DNA of 6,719 nt from Candidatus Omnitrophota bacterium (GTDB lineage Bacteria; Omnitrophota; Gorgyraeia; Gygaellales; Profunditerraquicolaceae). The DNA lies in assembly GCA_017995695.1 (NCBI GenBank), contig JAGOIJ010000091.1:1-6719 (forward strand), in the 5' to 3' direction. Position 1 is the stretch's first letter. Each line of letters begins with the position of its first letter. The position numbers were made by a program, and so were the translations under genes. This document shows positions 1 to 6,268 of the stretch, one piece after another. The notes under the pieces are model-generated. The model saw nothing but the letters and a program-made list of their open reading frames with translations. It searched no databases and was not told the DNA's origin.

Positions 1-302
1 TGGCTTGCCCCCGAACCTCCAATAAAAACTATAGCGTCAAAATTCTCAATCTTAATATCAGCAAAGCGCATCGTAGGAGTAATGCGCGCGCCTAACATTC
101 CTACTGCCTCTGTTAAGGCCGTTGAAGCGATCTCAACAGAAACGTTATTCTGTTGTAAAACTTTTGCCGGCACAAGCAATTCCTCATCACGAAAATTGGT
201 TGGCGCAATAATCAAAACTGCCTTCTTCATAACTTTCTCCTGCGCGAAAAGATTATAACCAGGACCAAGGGATGCAAGCAGCAACGCAACTATACCCTTC
301 AT
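1..302 (-). CDS. DJ-1/PfpI (ThiJ) family protein with predicted signal peptide, partial (C-terminus beyond left edge)
   Basis: One hundred codons are visible and the reading frame runs off the left edge. From Met25 the protein starts MKKAVLIIAPTNFRDEELL, and FDAIVFIGGSGAS follows near the end. This is the N-terminal Rossmann-like half of the DJ-1/PfpI/ThiJ superfamily, with the FRDEEL segment that carries the conserved acid next to the active site and the GG-S-G turn. The nucleophilic Cys expected around residue 100 of the family lies outside the window. Two starts are possible. ATG at 302 adds MKGIVALLLASLGPGYNLFAQEKV, a Lys followed by a hydrophobic core and an FAQ-type cleavage site, which looks like a Sec signal peptide. 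ATG at 230 has a good GGAG ribosome site but gives a cytosolic form. I prefer 302 because a signal-like stretch is unlikely by chance. The gene lies 52 nt after ackA on the same strand and is probably the distal operon gene. Family members are chaperones, glyoxalases or proteases; the exact role here is unknown. Confidence 0.85.
   Translation of the reverse strand, partial: MKGIVALLLASLGPGYNLFAQEKVMKKAVLIIAPTNFRDEELLVPAKVLQQNNVSVEIASTALTEAVGMLGARITPTMRFADIKIENFDAIVFIGGSGAS
231..240 (-). promoter_or_regulatory. Shine-Dalgarno-like GGAGAAAGTT before internal ATG of the DJ-1/PfpI gene
   Basis: GGAG at 240-237 sits 6 nt before the ATG at 230. The upstream ATG at 302 has no comparable purine-rich site. 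This makes the start ambiguous: the site may drive a second, cytosolic product, or it may be a chance by-product of the Gln-Glu-Lys-Val codons after the signal peptide. Confidence 0.35.
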
Positions 303-354
303 AACAAACCACGACGGAATTCTCAAAACAGCCTCGCATAGGTACGCCTACCCA

Positions 355-1419
355 TTATCGCTTATGATTCTTGATGAGAGAAAATGTCTTACGGGCTATC
401 ATTAACTCTTCATTGGTTGGAATAACCAAAACCTTGGGTTGGCGCTTACAAAACGTAAATAACCCTTTGCAAACTTGGGATCTAATAGCCTGCTGATGCT
501 CGCCGATACCAGCGGTAAATACCAAAGCATCCAACCCGCCCATGATAACGGCATACGCGCCGATATATTTCTTTATCCGATAAACGAACATGTTAATAGC
601 TAACTGCGCGCGCTTATTTCCTGAACCGGCAGCCTTATCTAACGCCCGCATATCATTGCTAACGCCAGAAATCCCCTTAAGGCCGCTTTTTTTATTCAAA
701 ATTTCATCAATCGCCTCAAAACCAATCTTCTTTTTGCGCATGATATAGGTGACCAGGGCAGGATCAATATCGCCGCAACGTGTTCCCATAAGCAATCCTT
801 CCAAAGGAGTAAAGCCCATGCTCGTATCAATTGATACTCCCTTGTTGATCGCGGTAATACTGCAACCATTGCCTAAATGACAGGTAATCAGCTTTAATCG
901 TGCAAGCGGCTTCTTCAAGCGCCTTGCCGCTTCATGGGCGACATATTCATGGCTTGTGCCATGAAAACCGTATTTACGAATACCCATCGTCTTATAATAT
1001 TCATACGGTAGCCCATAGTGAAATGCGTACTCTGGAAGCGTCTGATGAAAGGCAGTGTCGAATACGGCAACCTGTTTAATCCCTGGCAATAATTTCTTGC
1101 AAGCCAGAACACCTGCGATATTCGCCGGATTATGCAAGGGGGCGATAACACTGCATTGCCGGACCATCTTAAGCACGGCTTGATCAATAATATGCGGCCG
1201 CTTGAACGATTCTGCCCCATGCACCACGCGATGGCCTACTGCATCAACGTGATTAAAGGTTTTAAGAATACTCTTTAAACCGCTGTAATGATCAGGGACT
1301 GGCGAGCCTTCTTCGCCGATATGCTCAAGAGAACCGGATACAAGCAGCTTCTCTTGCGGCATAGCAAAAAGCTTATACTTGATTGAAGAACTGCCACTAT
1401 TAATAACAAGTATTCTCAT
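355..1419 (-). CDS. ackA: Acetate kinase (acetate/propionate kinase family), compact form
   Basis: Cytosolic kinase that transfers phosphate between acetyl-phosphate and ADP (acetate + ATP), the last step of the Pta-AckA pathway. The 354-aa product has all signature blocks of the ASKHA-fold family: NSGSSSIKY (7-15), GHRVVHG (62-68), DTAFHQT (121-127, catalytic Asp121), GFHGTSH (151-157), HLGNGCS (181-187), MGTRCGDIDP (211-220, Arg214), FTAGIGEH (301-308) and PTNEEL (334-339, the conserved Glu near the metal site). It is about 45 residues shorter than the usual 400. Compared from memory with standard AckA, one gap of about 25 residues lies between residues 36 and 58, and another of about 20 lies between CKGL (317-320) and KVLVIPTNEE (from 329). 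Both are surface regions, so activity is expected. The start follows the pta stop by 4 nt with no strong ribosome site, which suggests translational coupling. Related propionate or butyrate kinases cannot be excluded. Confidence 0.95.
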   Translation of the reverse strand: MRILVINSGSSSIKYKLFAMPQEKLLVSGSLEHIGEEGSPVPDHYSGLKSILKTFNHVDAVGHRVVHGAESFKRPHIIDQAVLKMVRQCSVIAPLHNPANIAGVLACKKLLPGIKQVAVFDTAFHQTLPEYAFHYGLPYEYYKTMGIRKYGFHGTSHEYVAHEAARRLKKPLARLKLITCHLGNGCSITAINKGVSIDTSMGFTPLEGLLMGTRCGDIDPALVTYIMRKKKIGFEAIDEILNKKSGLKGISGVSNDMRALDKAAGSGNKRAQLAINMFVYRIKKYIGAYAVIMGGLDALVFTAGIGEHQQAIRSQVCKGLFTFCKRQPKVLVIPTNEELMIARKTFSLIKNHKR

Positions 1420-1423
1420 GTGC

Positions 1424-2356
1424 TTACTGCGCGCGGATCGCTGTCACTGCTACGCAATCGACAATATCCTCAGGAGAACACCCCCGGGACAAATCACTGC
1501 AAGGCTTACGTAAACCCATTAACAATGGACCTAAGGCGCGTGCTTTTGCTAAACGCTCAACCAACTTATAACTAATATTGCCTGATTCTAAATCGGGAAA
1601 GATAAGAATATTGGCCTTGCCGCCGATAGGACTATCAGGATATTTAATCATGGCTACTTCGGGAACAATGGCTGCATCAACCTGCATCTCACCATCAACC
1701 AACAAATCCGGAGCCATTTCGCGCACAACACTTAACGACTCAAGCACCTTATCAACATTCTTACCCCTCGCTGAACCGCGGGTTGAGTAACTCAAGAAAG
1801 CAATGCGCGGGATCAGCCCTAAGACTTTGCTTGCTAATTCTGACGCTGCCACCGCGATACAAGCTAGCTGGCGGGGATTTGGTTCAGGGATAATACCGCA
1901 ATCAGCAAAAATAAATGTTCCGTGGTCACCGTAAGGACAATCGGGGACGGTCATAATAAAACAGCTGCTTGCAATCGTTATGCGCTCATCAATACCAAGA
2001 CACTTGATAGCGGAACGCGCAACATCAGGCGTGGTGTGACTGGCGCCTGCCACAAAACCATCAAATATCCCCTCCTTAGTCATCATTGCCGCGCAGTACA
2101 ACGTATCATCAGTAAAAAGCTTGGTTACCTTTTCTAAATCCATATCTTTTGCCTTAAAGGTTTCATAGAACTCGTTGATATAGCGCTGTCGTTGGTCAGC
2201 AGAAACTTTATCGGGGGTTAACACGGTAACCTTGGCAATGCCTTCCTGCTCAATCATGCGCACAGCCTCAAGGGTGCGCTTATCCTCAAATTCAGGTAAA
2301 ACAATATGTTTGAGATTACTGCGGGCCTTGCTACGAATATGGGAGATTGTATCCAT
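1424..2356 (-). CDS. pta: Phosphate acetyltransferase, catalytic domain only
   Basis: Converts acetyl-CoA + Pi to acetyl-phosphate + CoA (reversible) in the cytosol, feeding the adjacent acetate kinase. The 310-aa protein is a stand-alone PTA_PTB domain. Visible family blocks are IVLPEFEDKRTLEA (18-31), DGFVAGASHTTPDV (99-112), ADCGIIPEPNPRQLA (151-165), YSTRGSARG (190-198), DGEMQVDAAI (221-230), ANILIFPDLESGN (248-260) and GPLLMGLRKPCSDLSRGCS (276-294), ending VAVTAIRAQ. Ser290-Arg291 and Asp297 match the catalytic Ser309/Arg310/Asp316 of Methanosarcina thermophila Pta (family knowledge, aligned by eye). It is slightly shorter than the usual 325-330 aa, mainly around residues 48-80. Its ATG directly follows the TAG of the AAA_26-DRTGG gene in the same frame, and AAAGGAA inside that gene's end serves as ribosome site. 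Phosphotransbutyrylase is an alternative, but ackA as neighbour and the motifs favour Pta. Confidence 0.95.
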   Translation of the reverse strand: MDTISHIRSKARSNLKHIVLPEFEDKRTLEAVRMIEQEGIAKVTVLTPDKVSADQRQRYINEFYETFKAKDMDLEKVTKLFTDDTLYCAAMMTKEGIFDGFVAGASHTTPDVARSAIKCLGIDERITIASSCFIMTVPDCPYGDHGTFIFADCGIIPEPNPRQLACIAVAASELASKVLGLIPRIAFLSYSTRGSARGKNVDKVLESLSVVREMAPDLLVDGEMQVDAAIVPEVAMIKYPDSPIGGKANILIFPDLESGNISYKLVERLAKARALGPLLMGLRKPCSDLSRGCSPEDIVDCVAVTAIRAQ

Positions 2357-3445
2357 CTACATTCCTTTCAATATCGCGTCTAAATCAACATTGCTACGTA
2401 TCATCTTCACTGCGGTTGTAATCTTCACCGTATCTCGCGGCCTTATCTTGACAGTCAAATCATGGATGGTTGTCGCAACATCGTAGGTATCGGAATTGGC
2501 TAACAATACCGGAATCTGCTCCTTACTTAAGGCATCAAGTATGTTTTGCGCAGGCATACTTCCTCCTGAAAAAACAACGCCGCAGATCTTCAAGCGTTTA
2601 TCTTGACCGCTACGGCGGCATCCCAGCACCGCTTCAATTATATCCTCCCGATCGCTGGGGGTAATCAAGAGACTATCATCAACAATATATTTCATAGCAT
2701 CATTCGGCTTCATGGCTCCCACCAGGACAGAAGAAATATACTGTTCCAGATGCTCCTTGCCGCTTAACAACTTAAAATCAGTCTCTTCTAAAATCTGCTC
2801 AGGCGTAGGAAACGATAATGCCGGGTTGTAGGGTATCACGCCGAGGACATTGATCCCCTTACGAGTAAGCCCCTTGCGCACCAACCGATTGATTTTTTCA
2901 AACTTCGAAGGCAATACCTTATTGATGATCGCCCCTAAAACCTTAACTCCTTCTTTTTCAAAGAGTGCCTTATTAAGGACAATCTCATCAATAGGCCTTC
3001 CTACCCCGCCGGATGAAATAATAATCGCTTTGCAACCTAACAACCTGGCTACGGTCGCGTTCGAATGGTCAAATACCGAGCCGACGCCTGCGTGGCCCGT
3101 CCCCTCAACAATTACCAACTGTTGGCCCTTTGAAACCCGGCAGAACGAATCGCGGATCTGTCTGCTGATAGGATTTTTATCGGGTCGTTCAATGTAACGC
3201 TCGGTAAAACCCTTCTCCACCGCAATCGGACTCATGTCTTTGCGATTACATTTTATCCCGCAGACTTCTTCAATCAGAATAGAATCTTCGTCAACTTTTA
3301 AACCCTCTTCTTCAAGATAGCGCTGGCCGATTGGCTTGATAAAACCAACGCGCTTAAAGCGAGCCTGGAAATTACAAATCAAACCGAGCGAAACAGTAGT
3401 CTTGCCATCGTTCTGTTTCGTGGCGGCGATAAAAACCCTTTTCAT
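2357..3445 (-). CDS. BioD-like AAA_26 / DRTGG domain protein (equivalent to the N-terminal regulatory half of long Pta)
   Basis: A 362-aa cytosolic protein. Residues 1-240 form a BioD/CobQ-like P-loop domain: [21 protein letters not shown] with Lys15-Thr16-Thr17 as the P-loop, VGFIKPIGQ (33-41), the Walker-B-like [14 protein letters not shown] (111-124), and [15 protein letters not shown] (141-155). Residues 245-355 form a DRTGG domain with [13 protein letters not shown] (261-273) and VVFSGGSMP (290-298). The same order (AAA_26, DRTGG, PTA) is fused in E. coli Pta, where the N-terminal part modulates activity in response to metabolites. E. coli has a degenerate P-loop, while here GKTT is intact, so nucleotide binding or hydrolysis is plausible. 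The start overlaps the thioredoxin stop as ATGA, and the TAG stop touches the pta ATG, so a role as separate regulatory partner of Pta is likely but inferred. Annotation pipelines may call it cobyrinic acid a,c-diamide synthase or dethiobiotin synthetase; nothing nearby supports cobalamin or biotin synthesis. Confidence 0.85.
   Translation of the reverse strand: MKRVFIAATKQNDGKTTVSLGLICNFQARFKRVGFIKPIGQRYLEEEGLKVDEDSILIEEVCGIKCNRKDMSPIAVEKGFTERYIERPDKNPISRQIRDSFCRVSKGQQLVIVEGTGHAGVGSVFDHSNATVARLLGCKAIIISSGGVGRPIDEIVLNKALFEKEGVKVLGAIINKVLPSKFEKINRLVRKGLTRKGINVLGVIPYNPALSFPTPEQILEETDFKLLSGKEHLEQYISSVLVGAMKPNDAMKYIVDDSLLITPSDREDIIEAVLGCRRSGQDKRLKICGVVFSGGSMPAQNILDALSKEQIPVLLANSDTYDVATTIHDLTVKIRPRDTVKITTAVKMIRSNVDLDAILKGM
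2362..2368 (-). promoter_or_regulatory. Ribosome binding site AAAGGAA for pta, inside the end of the DRTGG gene
   Basis: AAAGGAA on the minus strand ends 5 nt before the TAG|ATG junction's ATG at 2356, with its GG about 7 nt away. It supports real initiation at this ATG, so the catalytic Pta is made as its own polypeptide rather than only by readthrough of the preceding TAG. Confidence 0.6.
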
Positions 3446-3765
3446 AAAAGATTGAGCTCGATTTTCTTCTTCAGATCGGACTTGCTCAACGCCCCCACAG
3501 CCTGTTCCATGATCTTGCCATCTTTAAAGAAAACCAAGGTAGGGATCGACATAACCCCGTAGGTCGTTGCGCTTCGAGGATTCTCATCAACATTAAGCTT
3601 GCCAATCTTCATCTTGCCAGCGTACTCCTTTGCCAACTCTTCCACGAAAGGAGCAATCATCTTGCAGGGGCCACACCAGGTAGCCCAAAAATCAACCAAC
3701 ACCGGAAGCGGCGATTCTAAAACCTCTTTCTTAAAGTTTGCGTCTGTAAAATGTTGTGTGCTCAT
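3442..3765 (-). CDS. trxA: Thioredoxin
   Basis: A 107-aa classic thioredoxin with no signal peptide, so a cytosolic dithiol-disulfide reductant. The active site is WCGPCK (30-35; Cys31 and Cys34), with buried Asp25 in VDFWATW (24-30), the cis-Pro loop MSIPTLVFF (72-80, Pro75) and the C-terminal GALSKSDL (91-98). The length matches the family (about 105-110 aa). The start at 3765 is preceded by AGGAAAA, a good ribosome site. It appears to be the first gene of the acetate cluster, overlapping the DRTGG gene by 4 nt (ATGA), so its expression is coupled to acetyl-phosphate metabolism. No thioredoxin reductase lies in the window. Confidence 0.95.
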   Translation of the reverse strand: MSTQHFTDANFKKEVLESPLPVLVDFWATWCGPCKMIAPFVEELAKEYAGKMKIGKLNVDENPRSATTYGVMSIPTLVFFKDGKIMEQAVGALSKSDLKKKIELNLL

Positions 3766-3808
3766 ATTTTTCCTATTATAGTGGGTTCATGATTTGGTAG
3801 GCGAAAAT

Positions 3809-3837
3809 ACGATACCACACTTACGCAAGAATTGCAA
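3809..3837 (-). promoter_or_regulatory. Candidate sigma-70-type promoter for the trxA-DRTGG-pta-ackA operon
   Basis: On the minus strand TTGCAA (3837-3832) is followed after 17 nt by TATCGT (3814-3809) with an upstream TG (extended -10, TGG). Each hexamer matches consensus at 4 of 6 positions. It lies in the 78-bp gap after the propeller gene and would give a leader of about 36 nt. A perfect TATAAT also occurs at 3780-3775, but it is only about 10 nt from the trxA ATG and has no good -35. No convincing terminator separates the two gene groups, so read-through is also possible. Confidence 0.3.
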
Positions 3838-3843
3838 GATATT

Positions 3844-5412
3844 TTAGGTTGATGGTTGGTTTTGCTGCCGCAAGGCATCAGAAAAATACCCGTCAGTTAA
3901 CGCATCGAGATAGGCTGTTAGCTCGCGCACCTTAAGTTCCTTTTCTTGGCGCTTCTTAACATCCTCGATTTTCAATTGATCAAGCTCGATCTTTACGCGG
4001 ATCCTCTCAAAATAGAGCCTCGTCACATCATCGAGAATATCATCCCGCAATTGCACCGTCAGCCGAGAACGCGTATCTATGGATGTCTGGTCTTGATGAA
4101 ACACGATATCGCTTAAATCCCAGCGCAACGTAAATCCCCAATCAAGCACATCGCGACCCTTTAAGAGCACATCATCGCTTGTCTTGGTTGTTGAACCAGA
4201 CTCCCAATGCCAAAGATCCTGGGTATCACGATTAATCCCCACACTTAACTCCGGTAATAATGCTTTCAATGCCGCTTGCTTTCTCCAGAGTAAGATTTTC
4301 TTAAGATCAACATCGGCATACGCAATAGCTGCTCGCTGGACCTGGCCGATAGAAGGCTCATTGGCTATCCAGCGCTTAAAAGTATCGCCTCTTCTTTCAT
4401 AAGAAGCATTCTTGAACATAGCGAATAAACCATTATTACAGGCGGCCAGGAGAATCTTACCCTTATACATAGCTAGGGCTCGGATTTCATCAGTTGCGAG
4501 ATTCAACGATAGTTCATGCCAACGCGACTGCGCGTATTGATATACCATTGATTGGGCAACAGCTAACAGTTGGCCGGAATCCAAAACCAAGACTTTTGTT
4601 ATTTTGTTACGCACCAACCCATCATTACCCAAAGACGACCAAGACGCACCATTATCCCTGCTTTCGAAAACTCCTCTATTTGTAGCTAGATAAAAGTGGC
4701 CAACTGATTGAGGATCACACTGAATATCCTGAAGATAAACTCCCTGGATATCTGCTTCTTCCTCTATCTCATCATCAACGCTTTCATCATTATGAATGCT
4801 TTGTTTCAGGAAAACCTTTTCCCACACGGCTGAATTATGGTTGCCCCGGAAAACTGCTTGCCGCGTCGCCAGTAAAATCGTCTGAGAATCATGCTCATCA
4901 AACGCTAAGCCCACAATTGCCTGTCGCCCGACTTCTCCTTTTTGCCTACGCCAACTCCAGCCTTGATCAACGCTAACCCACAATCCTTCAAGAGTGCCAA
5001 GATACAAAACACCAGAAGCGACTACCAAACTCATGCAGGTTCTTTGATTAACATTGCTTCCTTTGAAAATCTTTTTCCAGGTTTTGGCATTTTCAAAGCT
5101 TACGTAAAGACCATCGCTGGTTCCTGCATACACCATGTTTTGATTCCTCTGATCAAAAACTAAGAAGCGTACGCTCGCCCCCTGACCACGTAACTGCAAA
5201 CAATCTTCCCAATGCCGTCCGCCATCTACACTCTTAACAATCGCTGGCCCTGCGCCGATGATAATCACTGAACCCTGTTGATTCACCGCTACTGCCTGCA
5301 CATCCCAATAACCTTGCGCTATGGATTCCCACGATTCTTCCTGCGCTACACTTAATGTTGGTACTAAGACACAGACTAACAACACAACAACGATCCCTCT
5401 AGATAGCTTCAT
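3844..5412 (-). CDS. Secreted Asp-box (BNR/sortilin-like) beta-propeller protein with a conserved-looking C-terminal domain
   Basis: A 522-aa product from the ATG at 5412, chosen because AAAGGAGG precedes it and the next residues form a signal peptide (MKLSRGIVVVLLVCVLVPTLSVA, cleavage after SVA, about residue 23). An upstream in-frame ATG at 5448 has no such support. Residues 30-340 contain propeller blades with Asp-box motifs SVDGGRHW (61-68), SVDQGWSW (147-154) and SRDNGASW (251-258), plus a degenerate SFENAKTW (105-112). Recurrent YAGTSDGLYVS, YLGTLEGLWVS, YLATNRGVFES and LAACNNGLFAM strands resemble photosystem II stability factor (YCF48) or sortilin-type propellers. An acidic insert (DDEIEEEAD) lies near 213-221. 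Residues 345-522 are a different domain: WRKQAALKALLPELSVG (376-392), then Trp-rich strands (WGFTLRWDLSDIVFHQD, 425-441), then a long charged helix or coiled coil (455-505). The function is unknown; an envelope scaffold or outer-membrane-associated role is inferred. Confidence 0.8.
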   Translation of the reverse strand: MKLSRGIVVVLLVCVLVPTLSVAQEESWESIAQGYWDVQAVAVNQQGSVIIIGAGPAIVKSVDGGRHWEDCLQLRGQGASVRFLVFDQRNQNMVYAGTSDGLYVSFENAKTWKKIFKGSNVNQRTCMSLVVASGVLYLGTLEGLWVSVDQGWSWRRQKGEVGRQAIVGLAFDEHDSQTILLATRQAVFRGNHNSAVWEKVFLKQSIHNDESVDDEIEEEADIQGVYLQDIQCDPQSVGHFYLATNRGVFESRDNGASWSSLGNDGLVRNKITKVLVLDSGQLLAVAQSMVYQYAQSRWHELSLNLATDEIRALAMYKGKILLAACNNGLFAMFKNASYERRGDTFKRWIANEPSIGQVQRAAIAYADVDLKKILLWRKQAALKALLPELSVGINRDTQDLWHWESGSTTKTSDDVLLKGRDVLDWGFTLRWDLSDIVFHQDQTSIDTRSRLTVQLRDDILDDVTRLYFERIRVKIELDQLKIEDVKKRQEKELKVRELTAYLDALTDGYFSDALRQQNQPST

Positions 5413-5414
5413 CA

Positions 5415-5424
5415 CTCCTCCTTT
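5415..5424 (-). promoter_or_regulatory. Strong Shine-Dalgarno (AAAGGAGGAG) that fixes the start of the propeller gene
   Basis: A near-perfect anti-SD match ends 2 nt before the ATG at 5412, with the AAGGAGG core about 4-5 nt from it. It supports the shorter 522-aa reading over the 534-aa reading from 5448, and it places the signal peptide at the exact N-terminus. Confidence 0.75.
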
Positions 5425-5459
5425 GCGCGCATACAACGCCATAGACAACCAGCATCTAC

Positions 5460-5479
5460 TTGACGCTTATAATTGACGC
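5460..5479 (-). promoter_or_regulatory. Direct repeat GCGTCAA-N6-GCGTCAA upstream of the propeller gene
   Basis: On the minus strand GCGTCAA occurs at 5479-5473 and again at 5466-5460, 13 bp apart, around the AT-rich TTATAA. It sits in the 111-bp gap between the zinc-ribbon gene and the propeller gene. It could be a tandem regulator site or a -10 region with flanking repeats. No good -35 was found, so function is open. Confidence 0.2.
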
Positions 5480-5523
5480 ATAAGAAGGAAAAATCTCACT
5501 AATTTTTTATTGTTTCGATACGA

Positions 5524-6201
5524 TTACTGCTGGATAGATTCTAGGGAGGGTAACGGGAAACTTTCTCCGGCTTTTAAAATCTTGCTTTCTGTGCCGCTTT
5601 CAACTTCCACAGTATTGCTTTGGATCTTTTTTATGGTATATCCTGCGACGATATCCTGCTCAAAAACCAATTTACCGTTTATGATCGCTGAACTCTTATT
5701 GCTCGGATCAAAAAAGATGCCTTCAATCTTAAACGTGGTGTATTTTTTTTCTGCAAGAGGCTCCTTCTCAAAATGCTGACGCATGATCTCCGAAAACTTT
5801 AACGTATTATCTTGCTCTGCGGATTTACCCTTGGCGCCTTTCTTGGCAGATGTGCTTTTCTGCGCTGAAGCTGCGGATCCTGGCTTTGCCTTTGCGGCAT
5901 TCTTACCCGAGGTTAGATTAGTAATCATCAACCTTGTTTTGGCGATATACAACCCAACAAGCTCTTTATTAAAAAACGCGTACACGCCGAATAGTATCAA
6001 AAGGACAAAAACCAAAAAACCTGCGTTTGAGTGCTTACCATAAGCCTCACTCCTAGCCTTCTTATCCAATTTCTCAGACACATTAGCAACAGGCTTAACC
6101 ACCACTCCCGTTGCCTGATTCACGCCGCAAGCAGAACAAACTTCATCCTGGCGACGCAACGGCTTACTGCAAAATCGACACACTCTTTCTTGCTGACCCA
6201 T
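5524..6201 (-). CDS. Zinc-ribbon / single-TM / GspB-PilP-like periplasmic domain protein
   Basis: A 225-aa protein. Residues 7-26 are a zinc ribbon, VCRFC-x10-VCSACG, with Cys8, Cys11, Cys22 and Cys25. Residues 61-77 (GFLVFVLLILFGVYAFF) form one membrane helix. Residues 98-130 are an Ala/Lys/Ser-rich linker. Residues 155-212 form a small beta domain (FKIEGIFFDPSNKSSAIING, then GYTIKKIQSNTVEVESG) that resembles the C-terminal domain of GspB and the PilP/GspC family, in which an 'I-L-x-P-x-x-S-A-I-I-N-G' strand is typical. The expected topology is zinc ribbon in the cytosol and beta domain in the periplasm. A link to type II secretion or type IV pilus assembly is inferred from the fold; no gsp or pil genes are in the window. 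The start at 6201 has AAGGGTGG upstream. The gene precedes the propeller gene by 111 bp on the same strand and may be cotranscribed with it. Confidence 0.75.
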   Translation of the reverse strand: MGQQERVCRFCSKPLRRQDEVCSACGVNQATGVVVKPVANVSEKLDKKARSEAYGKHSNAGFLVFVLLILFGVYAFFNKELVGLYIAKTRLMITNLTSGKNAAKAKPGSAASAQKSTSAKKGAKGKSAEQDNTLKFSEIMRQHFEKEPLAEKKYTTFKIEGIFFDPSNKSSAIINGKLVFEQDIVAGYTIKKIQSNTVEVESGTESKILKAGESFPLPSLESIQQ

Positions 6202-6214
6202 ATACCACCCTTTC

Positions 6215-6233
6215 GTTATGGTATGAGTATAAC
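6215..6233 (-). promoter_or_regulatory. Candidate -10 (TATACT) overlapped by an imperfect palindrome, upstream of the zinc-ribbon gene
   Basis: TATACT at 6231-6226 matches the -10 consensus at 5 of 6 positions and would start transcription near 6219. A run of T and A/T-rich DNA lies just upstream (6234-6263), which could act as an UP-like element, but no recognisable -35 is present. The plus-strand sequence 6215-6233 has GTTAT/ATAAC ends around a 9-nt centre, so a regulator could bind over the -10. Confidence 0.25.
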
Positions 6234-6268
6234 AAAAAAAATATAAACATACTACTTATTTTTGCGCA

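Noticed and set aside
303..354. Terminator between ackA and the DJ-1/PfpI gene
   Set aside because: Only a 4-bp stem (GGTA/TACC) is present and no T run follows, so the two genes are probably cotranscribed.
2850..3197. Plus-strand 115-aa frame opposite the AAA_26-DRTGG gene
   Set aside because: It is antisense to a clearly conserved gene, shows no domain or ribosome site, and is best read as a shadow frame.
2357..3445. Cobyrinic acid a,c-diamide synthase or dethiobiotin synthetase
   Set aside because: The P-loop fold is shared, but the C-terminal DRTGG domain and the abutting pta gene identify it as the Pta-associated protein. No cobalamin or biotin genes are nearby.
3769..3780. TATAAT at 3780-3775 as the trxA -10
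   Set aside because: Transcription would start within the ribosome site, leaving almost no leader, and there is no -35 at 16-18 bp. The pair at 3837-3809 fits better.
5413..5448. Twelve-residue longer start of the propeller protein at 5448
   Set aside because: The strong AAAGGAGG lies inside this extension and directly before the ATG at 5412, and the signal peptide begins there.
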